A stretch of 64,000 nt of DNA from Microbacterium endophyticum (GCF_011047135.1 NZ_CP049255.1:1860001-1924000); one strand, 5' to 3'; counted from the first letter of the stretch, positions 33,138 through 42,264 are shown. The notes: a model not told the origin generated them from the letters alone. Translations and numbers: made by a program.

Positions 33138-34958
33138 ATGACAAAAAGCGAACAGGTGGCGTCCGGGAGTGATCTGCGCGCATACGCCGCGATCGGCGAT
33201 GGGCGAACCGTCGCGCTTATCGGATCACGCGGTCAGATCGACTGGATGCCGACTCCCGATCTTGATGAGATGCCCGTGTTCGCGCGACTCCTCGACGATA
33301 AGACAGGTGGGTCGATACAGCTTGCCCCCACCGCTGAGTTCACTGTGTCGCGAAAGTACGTTGACCGCACCAACGTGCTCGAAACGACGTTCACGACTGA
33401 GCATGGTCGAGCGAAAGTCACCGATGCTCTCGTGACAGGAGCCGCCGGTCGATTGCCGTGGGCGCAGCTCGTTCGGCGGATCGACGGCATCGAAGGTGAA
33501 GTGGCCTTCGCCTGGCGCGTCGACGTCGGCACCGCTCTGCACACTGTTTCGCCATGGGTGCAGAAGACCTCGCACGGTGATGTTATCCGCGCCGGTGACG
33601 TGTCGATCGCTGTCATCGGCGGCGAACACGGCCCCAAGTCGAATACAAAGCATGACTCGGGTGCTGAAGCCGCGCCAGCGTCTACCGGCACGTTCACGAC
33701 CCAAAGAGATTCGCGCCACGTGATTGCAGTCGTGGCAACGAGCGGTGAGCCGCTGCACATTCCGGGCGCGGAAGATGCCGATCGTGGGGTTGATCGCACT
33801 ATCTCGAACTGGCGGTCATGGTCGAGGGAGTTCTCGTACGACGGGCCCTGGGAAAGGCACGTGCAACGGAGCGCTCTGGCCTTGAAGCTGCTGATCTTTA
33901 GCCCCACCGGCGCAATCGCTGCCGCCGCGACGAGTTCGCTGCCTGAGAACCCTGCCGGTGGAAAAAACTGGGACTACCGCTTCGCATGGGTACGTGACCT
34001 CGCTTACACCGCGAGTGCACTCGTTCACTTCGGTCTTCGCGAAGAGACTCATGCCGCCGTCTCGTGGCTGCTGCGCTCGATCCGTGAATCGGGACCAGAG
34101 CTCCACATCTTCTACAGCTTGAATGGCAGTGCCCCTGACGACACTCACGTGCACGAGGTGCCGGGTTGGCGGGGCATCGGCCCGGTCGTCACTGGAAATC
34201 CGGCCCAGGGGCAGCTGCAGCTGGGTGTCTATGGCGATCTCTTCTCGGTGTGCCGGGTGTACGTCGATGCGGGCAATGTGCTCGATATCGAGACCGGCCG
34301 GATGCTCGCAGTCATCGCCGATCGAGTGTGCGATGTGTGGCGGGAGCGCGACGCCGGCATGTGGGAGCTGCCGGGGGAGCAGCACTACACGTCGTCGAAG
34401 ATGGGGTGCTGGCAGGCGCTGAACGATGCTGTGCACCTGGCGGAGATTGGTCAGGTAGCGGGTTCCGCGGCGAGGTGGGCAGCTGAACGTGATCGTATTC
34501 GCGAGTGGATCGAAGCCAACTGCTGGTCAGAAGAGGCCCGCGCGTACACAATGCATCCCGACACGACCGACCTTGACGCTTCGGTGTTGCTGCACGCTCC
34601 CAGCGGATTCGATCGGGGCGAACGGATGTCGTCGACGATCGACGCGATCACGGGTGCGCTGGGCGACGGCAGCCTGGTTTATCGCTACAGCGGCGTCGAG
34701 CGCGAAGAACATACTTTTGTTGCCTGTGCGTTCTGGCGGGCGGGGGCGCTCGCGTGTGTGGGTCGGCACGCGGAAGCGATCGAGCTTATGGATGACCTCG
34801 TGACCCGTGGTAACGATGTCGGTCTGTTCTCCGAGATGATCTCGGCGCGAGACGGCAGCTTTTGGGGGAATCTTCCGCAGGGGCTCAGCCATTTGGCGCT
34901 CATCAATACGGCGATCATTATCCGCGAAGTCGCCGGGGAGGCTGCCGATGGTCACTGA
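33138..34958 (+). CDS. GH15 family glycosidase (glucoamylase or trehalase-like)
   Basis: A 606-residue intracellular enzyme. The N-terminal beta-sandwich (AAIGDGRTVALIGSRGQIDW, GRAKVTDAL) is followed by the (alpha/alpha)6 barrel with GKNWDYRFAWVRDLAYTASA, the probable acid Glu410 in MWELPGEQHY and the probable base Glu566 in GLFSEMI. Bacterial GH15 proteins of this length include glucoamylases, trehalases and isomalto-dextranases; the substrate is not fixed by the sequence, but the product is glucose. TATCGT at 33125-33130 is seven bases before ATG 33138. It overlaps the SMP-30 gene by 11 bases, and two dehydrogenases follow. Confidence 0.88.
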   Translation: MTKSEQVASGSDLRAYAAIGDGRTVALIGSRGQIDWMPTPDLDEMPVFARLLDDKTGGSIQLAPTAEFTVSRKYVDRTNVLETTFTTEHGRAKVTDALVTGAAGRLPWAQLVRRIDGIEGEVAFAWRVDVGTALHTVSPWVQKTSHGDVIRAGDVSIAVIGGEHGPKSNTKHDSGAEAAPASTGTFTTQRDSRHVIAVVATSGEPLHIPGAEDADRGVDRTISNWRSWSREFSYDGPWERHVQRSALALKLLIFSPTGAIAAAATSSLPENPAGGKNWDYRFAWVRDLAYTASALVHFGLREETHAAVSWLLRSIRESGPELHIFYSLNGSAPDDTHVHEVPGWRGIGPVVTGNPAQGQLQLGVYGDLFSVCRVYVDAGNVLDIETGRMLAVIADRVCDVWRERDAGMWELPGEQHYTSSKMGCWQALNDAVHLAEIGQVAGSAARWAAERDRIREWIEANCWSEEARAYTMHPDTTDLDASVLLHAPSGFDRGERMSSTIDAITGALGDGSLVYRYSGVEREEHTFVACAFWRAGALACVGRHAEAIELMDDLVTRGNDVGLFSEMISARDGSFWGNLPQGLSHLALINTAIIIREVAGEAADGH

Positions 34959-35862
34959 GACGGTTTTTCGCCGGGGCCCCGCGATCCTCGTCGAGAGCCT
35001 GTGGTGGGATGCTCGCACCGAAGAGATGGTGTGGGTCGATATCTCCGCGGGAACGATGCATCGAGGCCGCCTGGACGGAAACGTCGACGGGAGCGACGAT
35101 CGCGTGGTTGAGCTGCCACCGCCGGTATCCGCTGTGCAGCCTGCGGTGGGCAGCGGTTACGTTGCGGCCCTGAAAGACCGCGTGGTGGCGCTCGATTCGG
35201 ACGGGCTCATCGAACGCACGATCGCTCACGTGACGCACTCGCACGACGGCATACGTTGCAACGAGGGCAAGGTGGACCCCTTCGGTCGCTTTCTGGTGGG
35301 CTCGATGGACATCACCACGGGCGAACCAGACGGAACCTTGGTAGCTGTGGAAGCCGACGGTAGTGTGCGCACGCTGCGCGGCGGATTCGCAGTGGCCAAT
35401 GGCTTCGAATGGAGCGATAGCGGCGACATCATGTTCGTCACTGACACCGCGACGAAGACTGTGTACCGCGCGAGTTATAGCTCGGACGGCAAGCTTGGCG
35501 AGCTCGAGCCCTACCTGGTTGGGCGAATGTCAGACGGTCTAGTGCGGCGCCGTGAGGGCGGATTCATCAACGGCTTGTATGGCGAGTCCGCGGCGGTGCT
35601 CTGGGGTGACGCCGATGGCACTCCGGCGGTGTCGCAAGAGTTCGCCGTCTCTGCGCCAAACGTGACATCGGTGGCATTCGGGGGACCGGACCTTGGCTCG
35701 TTGTTCGTGGGCACAGCGCGCGAAAACCTCACAGAGGCCGACCTCGAATCCCACCCTCTCAGCGGTGCAATTTTTCGAATCGATGGCGTTGGACACGGCT
35801 ACGCCGTTCACACGTTTGGCGCATCAGCGTCACATCTGAAAAACACGATGGGAAGGAACTGA
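34948..35862 (+). CDS. SMP-30/gluconolactonase-family lactonase
   Basis: A 304-residue six-bladed beta-propeller of the SMP-30/LRE family. Key stretches are ESLWWDARTEEMVWVDI (metal-binding Glu), RCNEGKVDPFGRFLVGSM (Asn and Asp), VANGFEWSDSGDIMFVTDT (Asn and Asp metal ligands), and SVAFGGPDLGSLFVGTA. These enzymes open sugar lactones such as gluconolactone. It overlaps the GH15 gene by 11 bases and is one base before an SDR gene, so sugar oxidation to a lactone and its hydrolysis is a plausible pathway (inference). Confidence 0.9.
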   Translation: MVTETVFRRGPAILVESLWWDARTEEMVWVDISAGTMHRGRLDGNVDGSDDRVVELPPPVSAVQPAVGSGYVAALKDRVVALDSDGLIERTIAHVTHSHDGIRCNEGKVDPFGRFLVGSMDITTGEPDGTLVAVEADGSVRTLRGGFAVANGFEWSDSGDIMFVTDTATKTVYRASYSSDGKLGELEPYLVGRMSDGLVRRREGGFINGLYGESAAVLWGDADGTPAVSQEFAVSAPNVTSVAFGGPDLGSLFVGTARENLTEADLESHPLSGAIFRIDGVGHGYAVHTFGASASHLKNTMGRN

Positions 35863-35863
35863 G

Positions 35864-36664
35864 ATGGACCTCGGAATTTCAGGCCGCACAGCCCTTATTA
35901 CCGGTGCCGACTCTGGAATCGGCTGGGAGACAGCACGGCTGCTTCTGGATGAGGGTGCCACTGTCGTGATCAGCGACATGGATCAGGCCGAGCTCGACAC
36001 GGCGGCAAAAAACCTGAAGGCGCCCAGCGGCCGACTTTTCGCATTCGCTGCCGACATCACGAGCGTTGATTCGCTCGCGGAGTTGCACGAAAACGTGAAG
36101 GATGCGGTCGGCGACATCGACATCCTGGTGCAGTCGGCAGGAGTTACCGGTGCGCAGGGTCTCTTTCACGAGATCACCGACGAAGGCTGGACCAAGACGA
36201 TCGAAACCGACCTGATCGGACCGGTGCGACTAATTCGCCAGTTTTTGCCGATGCTCCGGCGCGGTGGCTGGGGTCGTCTCGTGCTTCTCGCCTCAGAAGA
36301 TGCCGTGCAGCCATACGACGATGAGCTGCCCTACTGTGCTGCGAAAGCCGGCATCCTGGCTCTCGCGAAGGGCCTTTCCCGCTCCTACGCACTCGAAGGC
36401 TTGCTTGTCAACGCTGTCTCGCCGGCGTTCATCCACACTCCGATGACCGACGCGATGATGCAAAAGCGCGCCGCGAAGCTCGATGTGACACCCAAGCAAG
36501 CCATCACGACGTTCCTCGACGAGGAACGTCCATACATGGAGCTAAAGCGCCGCGGTGAGCCAGCAGAGGTCGCGAACGTGATCGCGTTCTTGTGCTCTGA
36601 CCTCGCATCGTTCGTCAACGGTTCCAACTACCGCGTCGATTCGGGATCTGTCGCCACCATCTAG
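35864..36664 (+). CDS. SDR family oxidoreductase (sugar dehydrogenase candidate)
   Basis: A 266-residue classical short-chain dehydrogenase. It has the TGADSGIGWETA dinucleotide loop, SAGVTG, catalytic Ser144 and the Tyr157-x-x-x-Lys161 pair in ELPYCAAKAG, and a C-terminal substrate lid (EEVANVIAFLCSDLASFVNGS with small changes). The position right after a lactonase suggests oxidation of a sugar to its lactone, such as a glucose or arabinose dehydrogenase, but the substrate is inferred from context only. Confidence 0.88.
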   Translation: MDLGISGRTALITGADSGIGWETARLLLDEGATVVISDMDQAELDTAAKNLKAPSGRLFAFAADITSVDSLAELHENVKDAVGDIDILVQSAGVTGAQGLFHEITDEGWTKTIETDLIGPVRLIRQFLPMLRRGGWGRLVLLASEDAVQPYDDELPYCAAKAGILALAKGLSRSYALEGLLVNAVSPAFIHTPMTDAMMQKRAAKLDVTPKQAITTFLDEERPYMELKRRGEPAEVANVIAFLCSDLASFVNGSNYRVDSGSVATI

Positions 36665-36699
36665 GCAACGTTCGATCGACCACCCACGAGGGAGAAACA

Positions 36700-37596
36700 A
36701 TGATTCGTGACCAGTACACCTTTACCAATCCCGTCGATCTTTACAGCGACATCGAGCCGTCCGCGCAGCACCAGCAAGAGCCGGGGCTCGATGCTGAGCT
36801 CTCGCCGCGAGCTGATCTGGGAGAGCAGACCTACCGCGGCACGGGCCGCCTCACTGGCCGAAAGGCTCTGATTACCGGTGCCGACTCCGGCATCGGTGCA
36901 GCGACGGCAATCGCCTATGCGCGAGAGGGTGCCGACGTCGCGCTGAGCTACCTGCCCGAAGAGCAAGAGGATGCCGATCGGATTGCTGCATTCGTTCGCG
37001 ACGCTGGACGCATCGCCGTGCTCTTACCCGGTGATATCCGCGATCACACCTTCGCTGAAAAGCTGGTCGAAGACGCGGCGAAGGGCCTCGGTGGGCTCGA
37101 TATCCTCGTGAACAACGCGGGAAAGCAGGTGTGGAACGACGACCTCGAGACTCTCACGGACGATCAGTTCGAATCGACCTTCACGACCAACGTTTTTGCG
37201 ATGTTCTGGATATCGAAAGCTGCGTTGAAGCATCTGGTTCCGGGGTCAACGATCATCAACACGACGAGTGTGCAGGCGTATAAGCCCGCCGGCATCCTGG
37301 TTGACTATGCTTCGACGAAAGCGACGATCAACGCGTTCACGAAGGCGCTTGCCGAGCAACTCGCACCCAAAGGGATTCGCGTGAACGCTGTGGCACCCGG
37401 GCCGATTTGGACCCCGCTGCAAGTGACGGACGGCCAGCCGCAGGACAAGATCGAGAATTTTGGCGCCGAAACTGCTCTCGGTCGAATGGGGCAACCCGCG
37501 GAGCTCGCACCGGCATATGTCTTCTTGGCATCGGCCGAGTCGAGCTATGTCGTTGGGGAGACGCTCAACGTCAACGGCGGCATGCCGACGCCGTAA
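36700..37596 (+). CDS. SDR family oxidoreductase (YghA/GSP39-like)
   Basis: A 298-residue short-chain dehydrogenase with a roughly 50-residue N-terminal extension before the fold, as in the YghA/general stress protein 39 group. It has TGADSGIGAATA (residues 59-70), NNAGKQVW, the Ser in NTTSVQAYKP, YASTKATINAF with Tyr and Lys, and the C-terminal YVVGETLNVNGG. It lies 35 bases after the previous SDR gene, with GGGAG before the ATG, so it is probably the fourth gene of the GH15 group. Members are often stress-induced; the substrate is unknown. Confidence 0.9.
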   Translation: MIRDQYTFTNPVDLYSDIEPSAQHQQEPGLDAELSPRADLGEQTYRGTGRLTGRKALITGADSGIGAATAIAYAREGADVALSYLPEEQEDADRIAAFVRDAGRIAVLLPGDIRDHTFAEKLVEDAAKGLGGLDILVNNAGKQVWNDDLETLTDDQFESTFTTNVFAMFWISKAALKHLVPGSTIINTTSVQAYKPAGILVDYASTKATINAFTKALAEQLAPKGIRVNAVAPGPIWTPLQVTDGQPQDKIENFGAETALGRMGQPAELAPAYVFLASAESSYVVGETLNVNGGMPTP

Positions 37597-37620
37597 CGAC
37601 CACGGCAAGAGACGAAGGGC

Positions 37621-37664
37621 CTGTTTTTCGGTTACGACGAGACTGTTCTTCGGCTATGACAAGA
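37621..37664. repeat. Imperfect 22-bp tandem repeat at a convergent gene end
   Basis: Units at 37621-37642 and 37643-37664 begin CTGTTTTTCGG and CTGTTCTTCGG and agree at 18 of 22 positions. The second unit runs into the last codons of the MFS gene. Confidence 0.6.
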
Positions 37665-38892
37665 CCTTGTCAGCGCGCCGGGCAACGAGGAGTGAAACGC
37701 TCGCAATCACGGCGCAGATGATCATGACGATCGCAAGCGGCATCGCCGTCATCGTGCCGCCGAGGCTTACGAGCGGCGAAACGATAGCGGCCAAGCCGAA
37801 CTGCAGGGCTCCGAGGAACGCTGATCCGAGCCCTGCAGAGCGGGGGGCGGCCGCGAGGGCGAGAGACGTGCAGTTTCCGAGTACGAAACCAAGACTCGCA
37901 ACTGCCGTGAACAACGGAAGAGCGAGCCAGATGGCGGGTGCACCGCTCGAGGCGATCAGTACGAACACGACGGTCGATGCGGTGAGGGCCGCGATGCCGC
38001 CTGTGAGCAGGGCTCGCACCGATCGAGTAGCGGCGAGGTGCGCTGAGATCGCGCTTGTGATGACGAGGCCGAGTGCATTGACGCCGAAGCAGAGCCCGTA
38101 TTGCAGGGCAGTCATGCCCATCATGTCTTGGTAGACGAAGGGGGATGCCGAGATATAAGCCATCATGACGGCAAATGCGAAGCCGAAAGTGGCCGTGTAA
38201 CCGATGTATTTCCTGGAGAGTAGTTCGGTGCAGGGTGAGTTTCCCGACTGGATCTGTGCACGGCGCTGGGCACGCGCTTCGCGGGGGAACGACTCCTTGA
38301 GCACCACGAAGATCGAGGCGAGCATGAGGACCGAGAGGCCGAGAACAACCGCGAGGATCCCGCGCCACCCCAGCGGACTGACGAGGAACCCGCCCACCAG
38401 CGGAGCTATGACGGGCGCGACGCCACCGACGATCATCATGAGGCTGAAGGCGCGTGCGGCGGCTTTGCCCGATGACACGTCAGAGATGATGGCGCGACCG
38501 ATCACCATTCCCGCTGCAGCGCCGAGACCCTGAACGAACCGAGCCACGATGAGTACCGCGACTGTCGGCGCGAAGACGGCCACGACGGATGCCGCGACAC
38601 AGAGCAATGATCCAGCGATCAGCGGAGTCATTCGACCAAATCGATCGGAGAGGGAGCCGAAGACGAGCTGGCCGAGCGTGATACCGAGAAGGAACGCCGT
38701 GAGGGTGAGTTGAACGAGGGTCGCCGTCGTACTGAGGTCGATGACCATCTCGGGGAACGCCGGTAGATAGAGGTCAGTCGCGAAGGGGGCAATCGCCGAG
38801 AGCAGTGCAAGGACAAGAAGTACCGGGACGCTCACCTTGGCGGCCGTCGTTACCGACGGCGATGTGGGTGTCGTGGCGGTGTCCGTGGACAT
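37654..38892 (-). CDS. MFS drug-resistance exporter (Bcr/CflA type)
   Basis: A 412-residue inner-membrane transporter with 12 hydrophobic segments. The first loop carries LSDRFGRM (the MFS G-X-X-X-D/R-X-G-R signature), and the N-terminal PFATDLYLPAFPEM and GRAIISD segments are typical of Bcr/CflA multidrug exporters. The cytoplasmic mid-loop is KESFPREARAQRRAQIQSG. It is transcribed away from a MarR gene, and the spacer holds a perfect palindrome, the standard arrangement of a MarR-controlled efflux pump. The exported compound is not known. Confidence 0.92.
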   Translation of the reverse strand: MSTDTATTPTSPSVTTAAKVSVPVLLVLALLSAIAPFATDLYLPAFPEMVIDLSTTATLVQLTLTAFLLGITLGQLVFGSLSDRFGRMTPLIAGSLLCVAASVVAVFAPTVAVLIVARFVQGLGAAAGMVIGRAIISDVSSGKAAARAFSLMMIVGGVAPVIAPLVGGFLVSPLGWRGILAVVLGLSVLMLASIFVVLKESFPREARAQRRAQIQSGNSPCTELLSRKYIGYTATFGFAFAVMMAYISASPFVYQDMMGMTALQYGLCFGVNALGLVITSAISAHLAATRSVRALLTGGIAALTASTVVFVLIASSGAPAIWLALPLFTAVASLGFVLGNCTSLALAAAPRSAGLGSAFLGALQFGLAAIVSPLVSLGGTMTAMPLAIVMIICAVIASVSLLVARRADKVLS

Positions 38893-38912
38893 AGTTCTCC
38901 CGTGAGTGAGTA

Positions 38913-38928
38913 ATGGTTATGTAACCAT
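38913..38928. promoter_or_regulatory. Perfect palindromic operator between MFS and MarR genes
   Basis: ATGGTTATGTAACCAT has seven-base complementary arms around TG. It lies in the 68-base spacer between the divergent MFS and MarR genes, so MarR binding there could shut off both. Confidence 0.75.
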
Positions 38929-38960
38929 AACTATAGCGGAAGTTCGCGTAGCATGGCGCT

Positions 38961-39386
38961 GTGGCCTCAAACGATGATGATCTTGCGGAGCTCGCTGAGA
39001 CGATTCTGCGGATCGGTCGCGAGATCGAACCGCGAGGTTCGCACGTGCCGGGAGTCGTCTCGTTGACCGGTACCGAAATCACGGCGCTGCGGTGGATCCA
39101 ACGGCATCCGCATGGCACGCCGAGTGCTATCGCTGAAGGGACCGGGCTCCGACGCAGCAACCTCAGCGTTGCGCTCCGAGGACTCGAGTCGCACGGTCTC
39201 GTCGTCCGTCGACACGATGACGAAGATTCGCGGCTCGTGCGTATCGAGCTCACCGACCTCGCTCACGAGACGAGCGCGAAGATTCGCGAATACTTGGCGC
39301 AGCGCATGCGAGCGGCCCTTGCTGGGAGTAATGAAGATCTTGGTGCGGCAAAACGCTTTATCGAGCGGGTTGCCGAAGGTTTATAG
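38961..39386 (+). CDS. MarR-family regulator of the adjacent MFS exporter
   Basis: A 141-residue winged-helix regulator. Helix-turn-helix: GTPSAIAEGTGLRRSNLSVALRGLESHGLV; wing: RRHDDEDSRLVRIELT. The dimerisation helices are at both ends. GTG 38961 lies six bases after TAGCAT (38949-38954), suggesting a leaderless transcript. The gene is divergent from the MFS exporter across a perfect palindrome. It probably represses the exporter until a toxic substrate binds. Confidence 0.9.
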   Translation: MASNDDDLAELAETILRIGREIEPRGSHVPGVVSLTGTEITALRWIQRHPHGTPSAIAEGTGLRRSNLSVALRGLESHGLVVRRHDDEDSRLVRIELTDLAHETSAKIREYLAQRMRAALAGSNEDLGAAKRFIERVAEGL

Positions 39387-39440
39387 GGGAGTAGTTGCCT
39401 CCGGTTTCACACTGGTATGTAGTCAGATCGATTACTTAGT

Positions 39441-39456
39441 TTGTGACCGGTAACAT
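39441..39456. promoter_or_regulatory. Operator for the LacI arabinose regulator, araB side
   Basis: TTGTGACCGGTAACAT matches the 16-bp palindrome before araA except at its first base. It lies 75 bases before the kinase start, close to where a promoter is expected. Confidence 0.7.
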
Positions 39457-39530
39457 CTATGCCAGCGGTGATTCGGCCGCGTGGACGGTAAAGCCGGGCG
39501 GTGGTGCGCGGTCGAGAACGGAGTGGTTCT

Positions 39531-41162
39531 ATGAGTGGCCAGTCAGCAGAGAACATGACCGAGACGACGAATGTTGTGAAGGACGCCGTCGCGGCCGGGC
39601 GCACATCGCTCGGAATCGAACTCGGCTCGACGCGAATCAAAGCGTGTCTCGTGCTCACCGATGACCCCACGCAGGTGGTGGCGACAGGCAGCCACGAGTG
39701 GGAGAACCAGTTCGTCGATCGCACCTGGACGTACTCGCTCGAAGACGTGTGGAGCGGCGTGCAGGCGGCCTACGCGGCACTGAGCGACAGCATCCGGAAA
39801 CGTTACGGGCTGGCTGTTGCGTCGTTCGACGCGATCGGCGTCTCGGCGATGATGCACGGATATCTCGCGTTCGATGCCGAAGATCACCTTCTCACCCCGT
39901 TCCGCACGTGGCGGAACACCCGTACGGGGCCCGCAGCAACTGAGCTGACCGACCTGTTTGGTGTCAACATTCCGCTGCGCTGGTCGATTGCGCATCTCCA
40001 CCAGGCTGTGCTCGACGAAGAAGAGCACGTCGGCGAGGTGCGAACCCTCACGACCCTTGCGGGATACGTGCACTGGCGGCTGACAGGCCAGAAGGTTCTC
40101 GGCGTGGGTGATGCGTCAGGCGTGTTCCCGATCGATCCGGTGACAAAGAACTACGACGCCAAACTTCGGGAAAGCTACGACAGCCTCGTCGCTGACCGTC
40201 ACCCCGGGTTCCGGCTCGCCGAGGTGCTACCGAGTGTTCTCGCGGCGGGGGCGCAGGCGGGAAGCCTGACAAGCGAAGGCGCGGCGCTACTCGACACCTC
40301 GGGAACTCTTCGTGCGGGCATTCCGTTCTGCCCGCCCGAGGGTGACGCTGGCACCGGGATGGTTGCGACGTGCGCGGTGGCTCCTCGAACCGGAAACGTC
40401 AGTGCCGGCACGAGCATTTTTTCGATGGTCGTTTTGGAACGTTCGCTCAGCCGCGTGCATGAAGAGCTCGACGTTGTGACAACGCCCGCGGGTGACCCCG
40501 TCGCGATGGTGCACTGTAACAACGGCGCGAGCGAATTGTCGGCGTGGGTGCGTTTGTTCTCCGACTTCGCAACAGCAGCGGGTCAGCCGATCGATGGGGA
40601 TGCCGTTTTTGAAACGCTGTTCACGCAGGCGCTCGCAGGTGAGAGTGACGCCGGCGGATTGCTCGCGTACAACCACCTCTCGGGTGAGCCGATTGCCGGA
40701 CTCAGCGAGGGTCGACCGCTGGTCGTGCGGACGCCCGACAGCACGCTCTCTCTGCCGAACTTCATGCGCGCTCAGATTTACGGAGTCTTTGCCACGCTCG
40801 CGCTGGGTATGCGTGTGCTTGCCGAAGAAGGAGTGAAGATCGATGCGATGTATGCGCACGGCGGTCTCTTCAAGACGGCGGGTGTCGCTCAGCGTGTCCT
40901 TGCGGGCGCCATCGATGCGCCGGTCGCGGTGGCAGAGACAGCGGGCGAGGGTGGAGCATGGGGCATCGCAGTTCTTGCCGCGTACACGGTGAAGGCTGAC
41001 GGTCGTGATCTCGGTGCGTACCTGTCCGACGCAGTGTTCGGCGACTCGGCATTCGCTGTTGTCGAGCCGAGTGCAGACGACGTCGCGGGCTTTGCTCGTT
41101 ACCTCGAGCGTTATCGCGCTGGGCTTGCTGCCGAGCGCGCGGCGGTGGATGCGCTCGCGTGA
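39531..41162 (+). CDS. araB: FGGY-family carbohydrate kinase, probable L-ribulokinase
   Basis: A 543-residue sugar kinase: LGIELGSTRIKACLV is the first phosphate-binding loop, VSAMMHGYLAFD the substrate region, and GNVSAGTSIFSMV, AHGGLFKTAG and VAETAGEGGAWGIA the C-terminal ATP-binding elements. Its place before araA in an operon with an arabinose-type operator supports phosphorylation of L-ribulose. The family also includes xylulokinases, so the symbol rests on context. ATG 39531 is chosen because CGGAG lies seven bases upstream; ATG 39555 is possible. It overlaps the regulator gene by four bases (GTGA). Confidence 0.85.
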   Translation: MSGQSAENMTETTNVVKDAVAAGRTSLGIELGSTRIKACLVLTDDPTQVVATGSHEWENQFVDRTWTYSLEDVWSGVQAAYAALSDSIRKRYGLAVASFDAIGVSAMMHGYLAFDAEDHLLTPFRTWRNTRTGPAATELTDLFGVNIPLRWSIAHLHQAVLDEEEHVGEVRTLTTLAGYVHWRLTGQKVLGVGDASGVFPIDPVTKNYDAKLRESYDSLVADRHPGFRLAEVLPSVLAAGAQAGSLTSEGAALLDTSGTLRAGIPFCPPEGDAGTGMVATCAVAPRTGNVSAGTSIFSMVVLERSLSRVHEELDVVTTPAGDPVAMVHCNNGASELSAWVRLFSDFATAAGQPIDGDAVFETLFTQALAGESDAGGLLAYNHLSGEPIAGLSEGRPLVVRTPDSTLSLPNFMRAQIYGVFATLALGMRVLAEEGVKIDAMYAHGGLFKTAGVAQRVLAGAIDAPVAVAETAGEGGAWGIAVLAAYTVKADGRDLGAYLSDAVFGDSAFAVVEPSADDVAGFARYLERYRAGLAAERAAVDALA

Positions 41163-42178
41163 GCGGCGATAGCGAACCCGAGGGTTTGCTGCCGGCGCGT
41201 CAGAAGGTGGGCGTGCGCGAGGTCGCAGCGGCGGCGGGAGTGTCGGCGCAAACTGTCTCTCGGGTACTGAATGAGCATCCGAGCATTCGCGACGAGACTC
41301 GTCAGCGTGTGCTGGGGGCGATGGCCACTCTCAACTACCGAGTAAACAACGCGGCCCGCGCTCTCGGAACTCGCGAATCACGAACCCTCGGGATCGTGGC
41401 ATCCGATACGGCGCTTTTCGGTCCGGCGGTCGGTATTGCCGCCGTGGAAGCGGCCGCGCGCACCGCGGGTCGTTGGGTCGCGACGACCTATGCCGACGCA
41501 ACCGAAGAGGCCTCGGTCGATGACGCGGTCGATCACCTTCTGGGTCAGGGCGTCGACGGGATCGTCCTCGTCGCGCTTCGCGCCGGGACCCGTCAGCTGC
41601 TCGAGAAACGTGCGGCGGGAATCCCTATCGTCGAACTTCACGGGGGCGACGGTCAGCGTGTGCAGCGGGATGCTGCGGTGCTCGCCGTGGAACATCTTGT
41701 GTCGCTTGGGCACCGCCGCATCGCTCGCCTCGGGGGCCCGGAAAGCTGGCTCGAAGAGTCGGCGCGAGCGGCCGGTTTCACCGATGCGCTTTCGTCTCAC
41801 GGGCTTGAGTGCGTGCGCGAATGGCGCGGCAACTGGTCTGCAGCAGACGGAGCCGCCTGCGCTGCTGAGGTGGCGGCCGCTGTGCGTCGTTCCGGCGGGC
41901 CGACAGCCATCGTCGTGGCAAATGATCAAATGGCGCTCGGACTGACGACTGGGCTGCGAGAAGCGGGCGTTCGTGTGCCCGAAGACCTCAGCATCGTCGG
42001 TTTCGACGACAACCCGGATGCTGCCTACTACCGGCCAGCGTTGACCACGATTCGCGTGGATGTCGTAGCGGAGGGTGGTCGGTGTGTCGCTGATGTTTTA
42101 GGACTCTCCGCCCTGGCGTCCGCTCAAAGTCCCGTGTTGATCGAACGCGATTCGACGGCGCGCCCCGCCCGGTCGTGA
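41159..42178 (+). CDS. LacI-family regulator of the arabinose operon
   Basis: A 339-residue regulator. The N-terminal helix-turn-helix VREVAAAAGVSAQTVSRVLN (about residues 18-37) and hinge helix (NAARALGTRESRTLGIVA) are followed by a periplasmic-binding-like sensor domain with GPESWLEESARAAGF, VVANDQMALGL and IVGFDDNPDAAYYRPALTT. It is translationally coupled to the kinase gene and followed by araA. Matching ACCGGTAAC operators flank it, so it probably senses arabinose or a phosphorylated intermediate and represses the operon. Confidence 0.92.
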   Translation: MSGDSEPEGLLPARQKVGVREVAAAAGVSAQTVSRVLNEHPSIRDETRQRVLGAMATLNYRVNNAARALGTRESRTLGIVASDTALFGPAVGIAAVEAAARTAGRWVATTYADATEEASVDDAVDHLLGQGVDGIVLVALRAGTRQLLEKRAAGIPIVELHGGDGQRVQRDAAVLAVEHLVSLGHRRIARLGGPESWLEESARAAGFTDALSSHGLECVREWRGNWSAADGAACAAEVAAAVRRSGGPTAIVVANDQMALGLTTGLREAGVRVPEDLSIVGFDDNPDAAYYRPALTTIRVDVVAEGGRCVADVLGLSALASAQSPVLIERDSTARPARS

Positions 42179-42201
42179 CAGCAACAGGTGGCATTCACTC
42201 C

Positions 42202-42217
42202 ATGTGACCGGTAACAT
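42202..42217. promoter_or_regulatory. Operator for the LacI arabinose regulator, araA side
   Basis: ATGTGACCGGTAACAT is a 16-bp palindrome with a single mismatched pair. It lies 48 bases before araA and is nearly the same as the site before the kinase gene. Confidence 0.75.
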
Positions 42218-42264
42218 ATTTACGGCGCCGGCGCATCGATGCGCCCCCGAGACAAGGAAGACAC

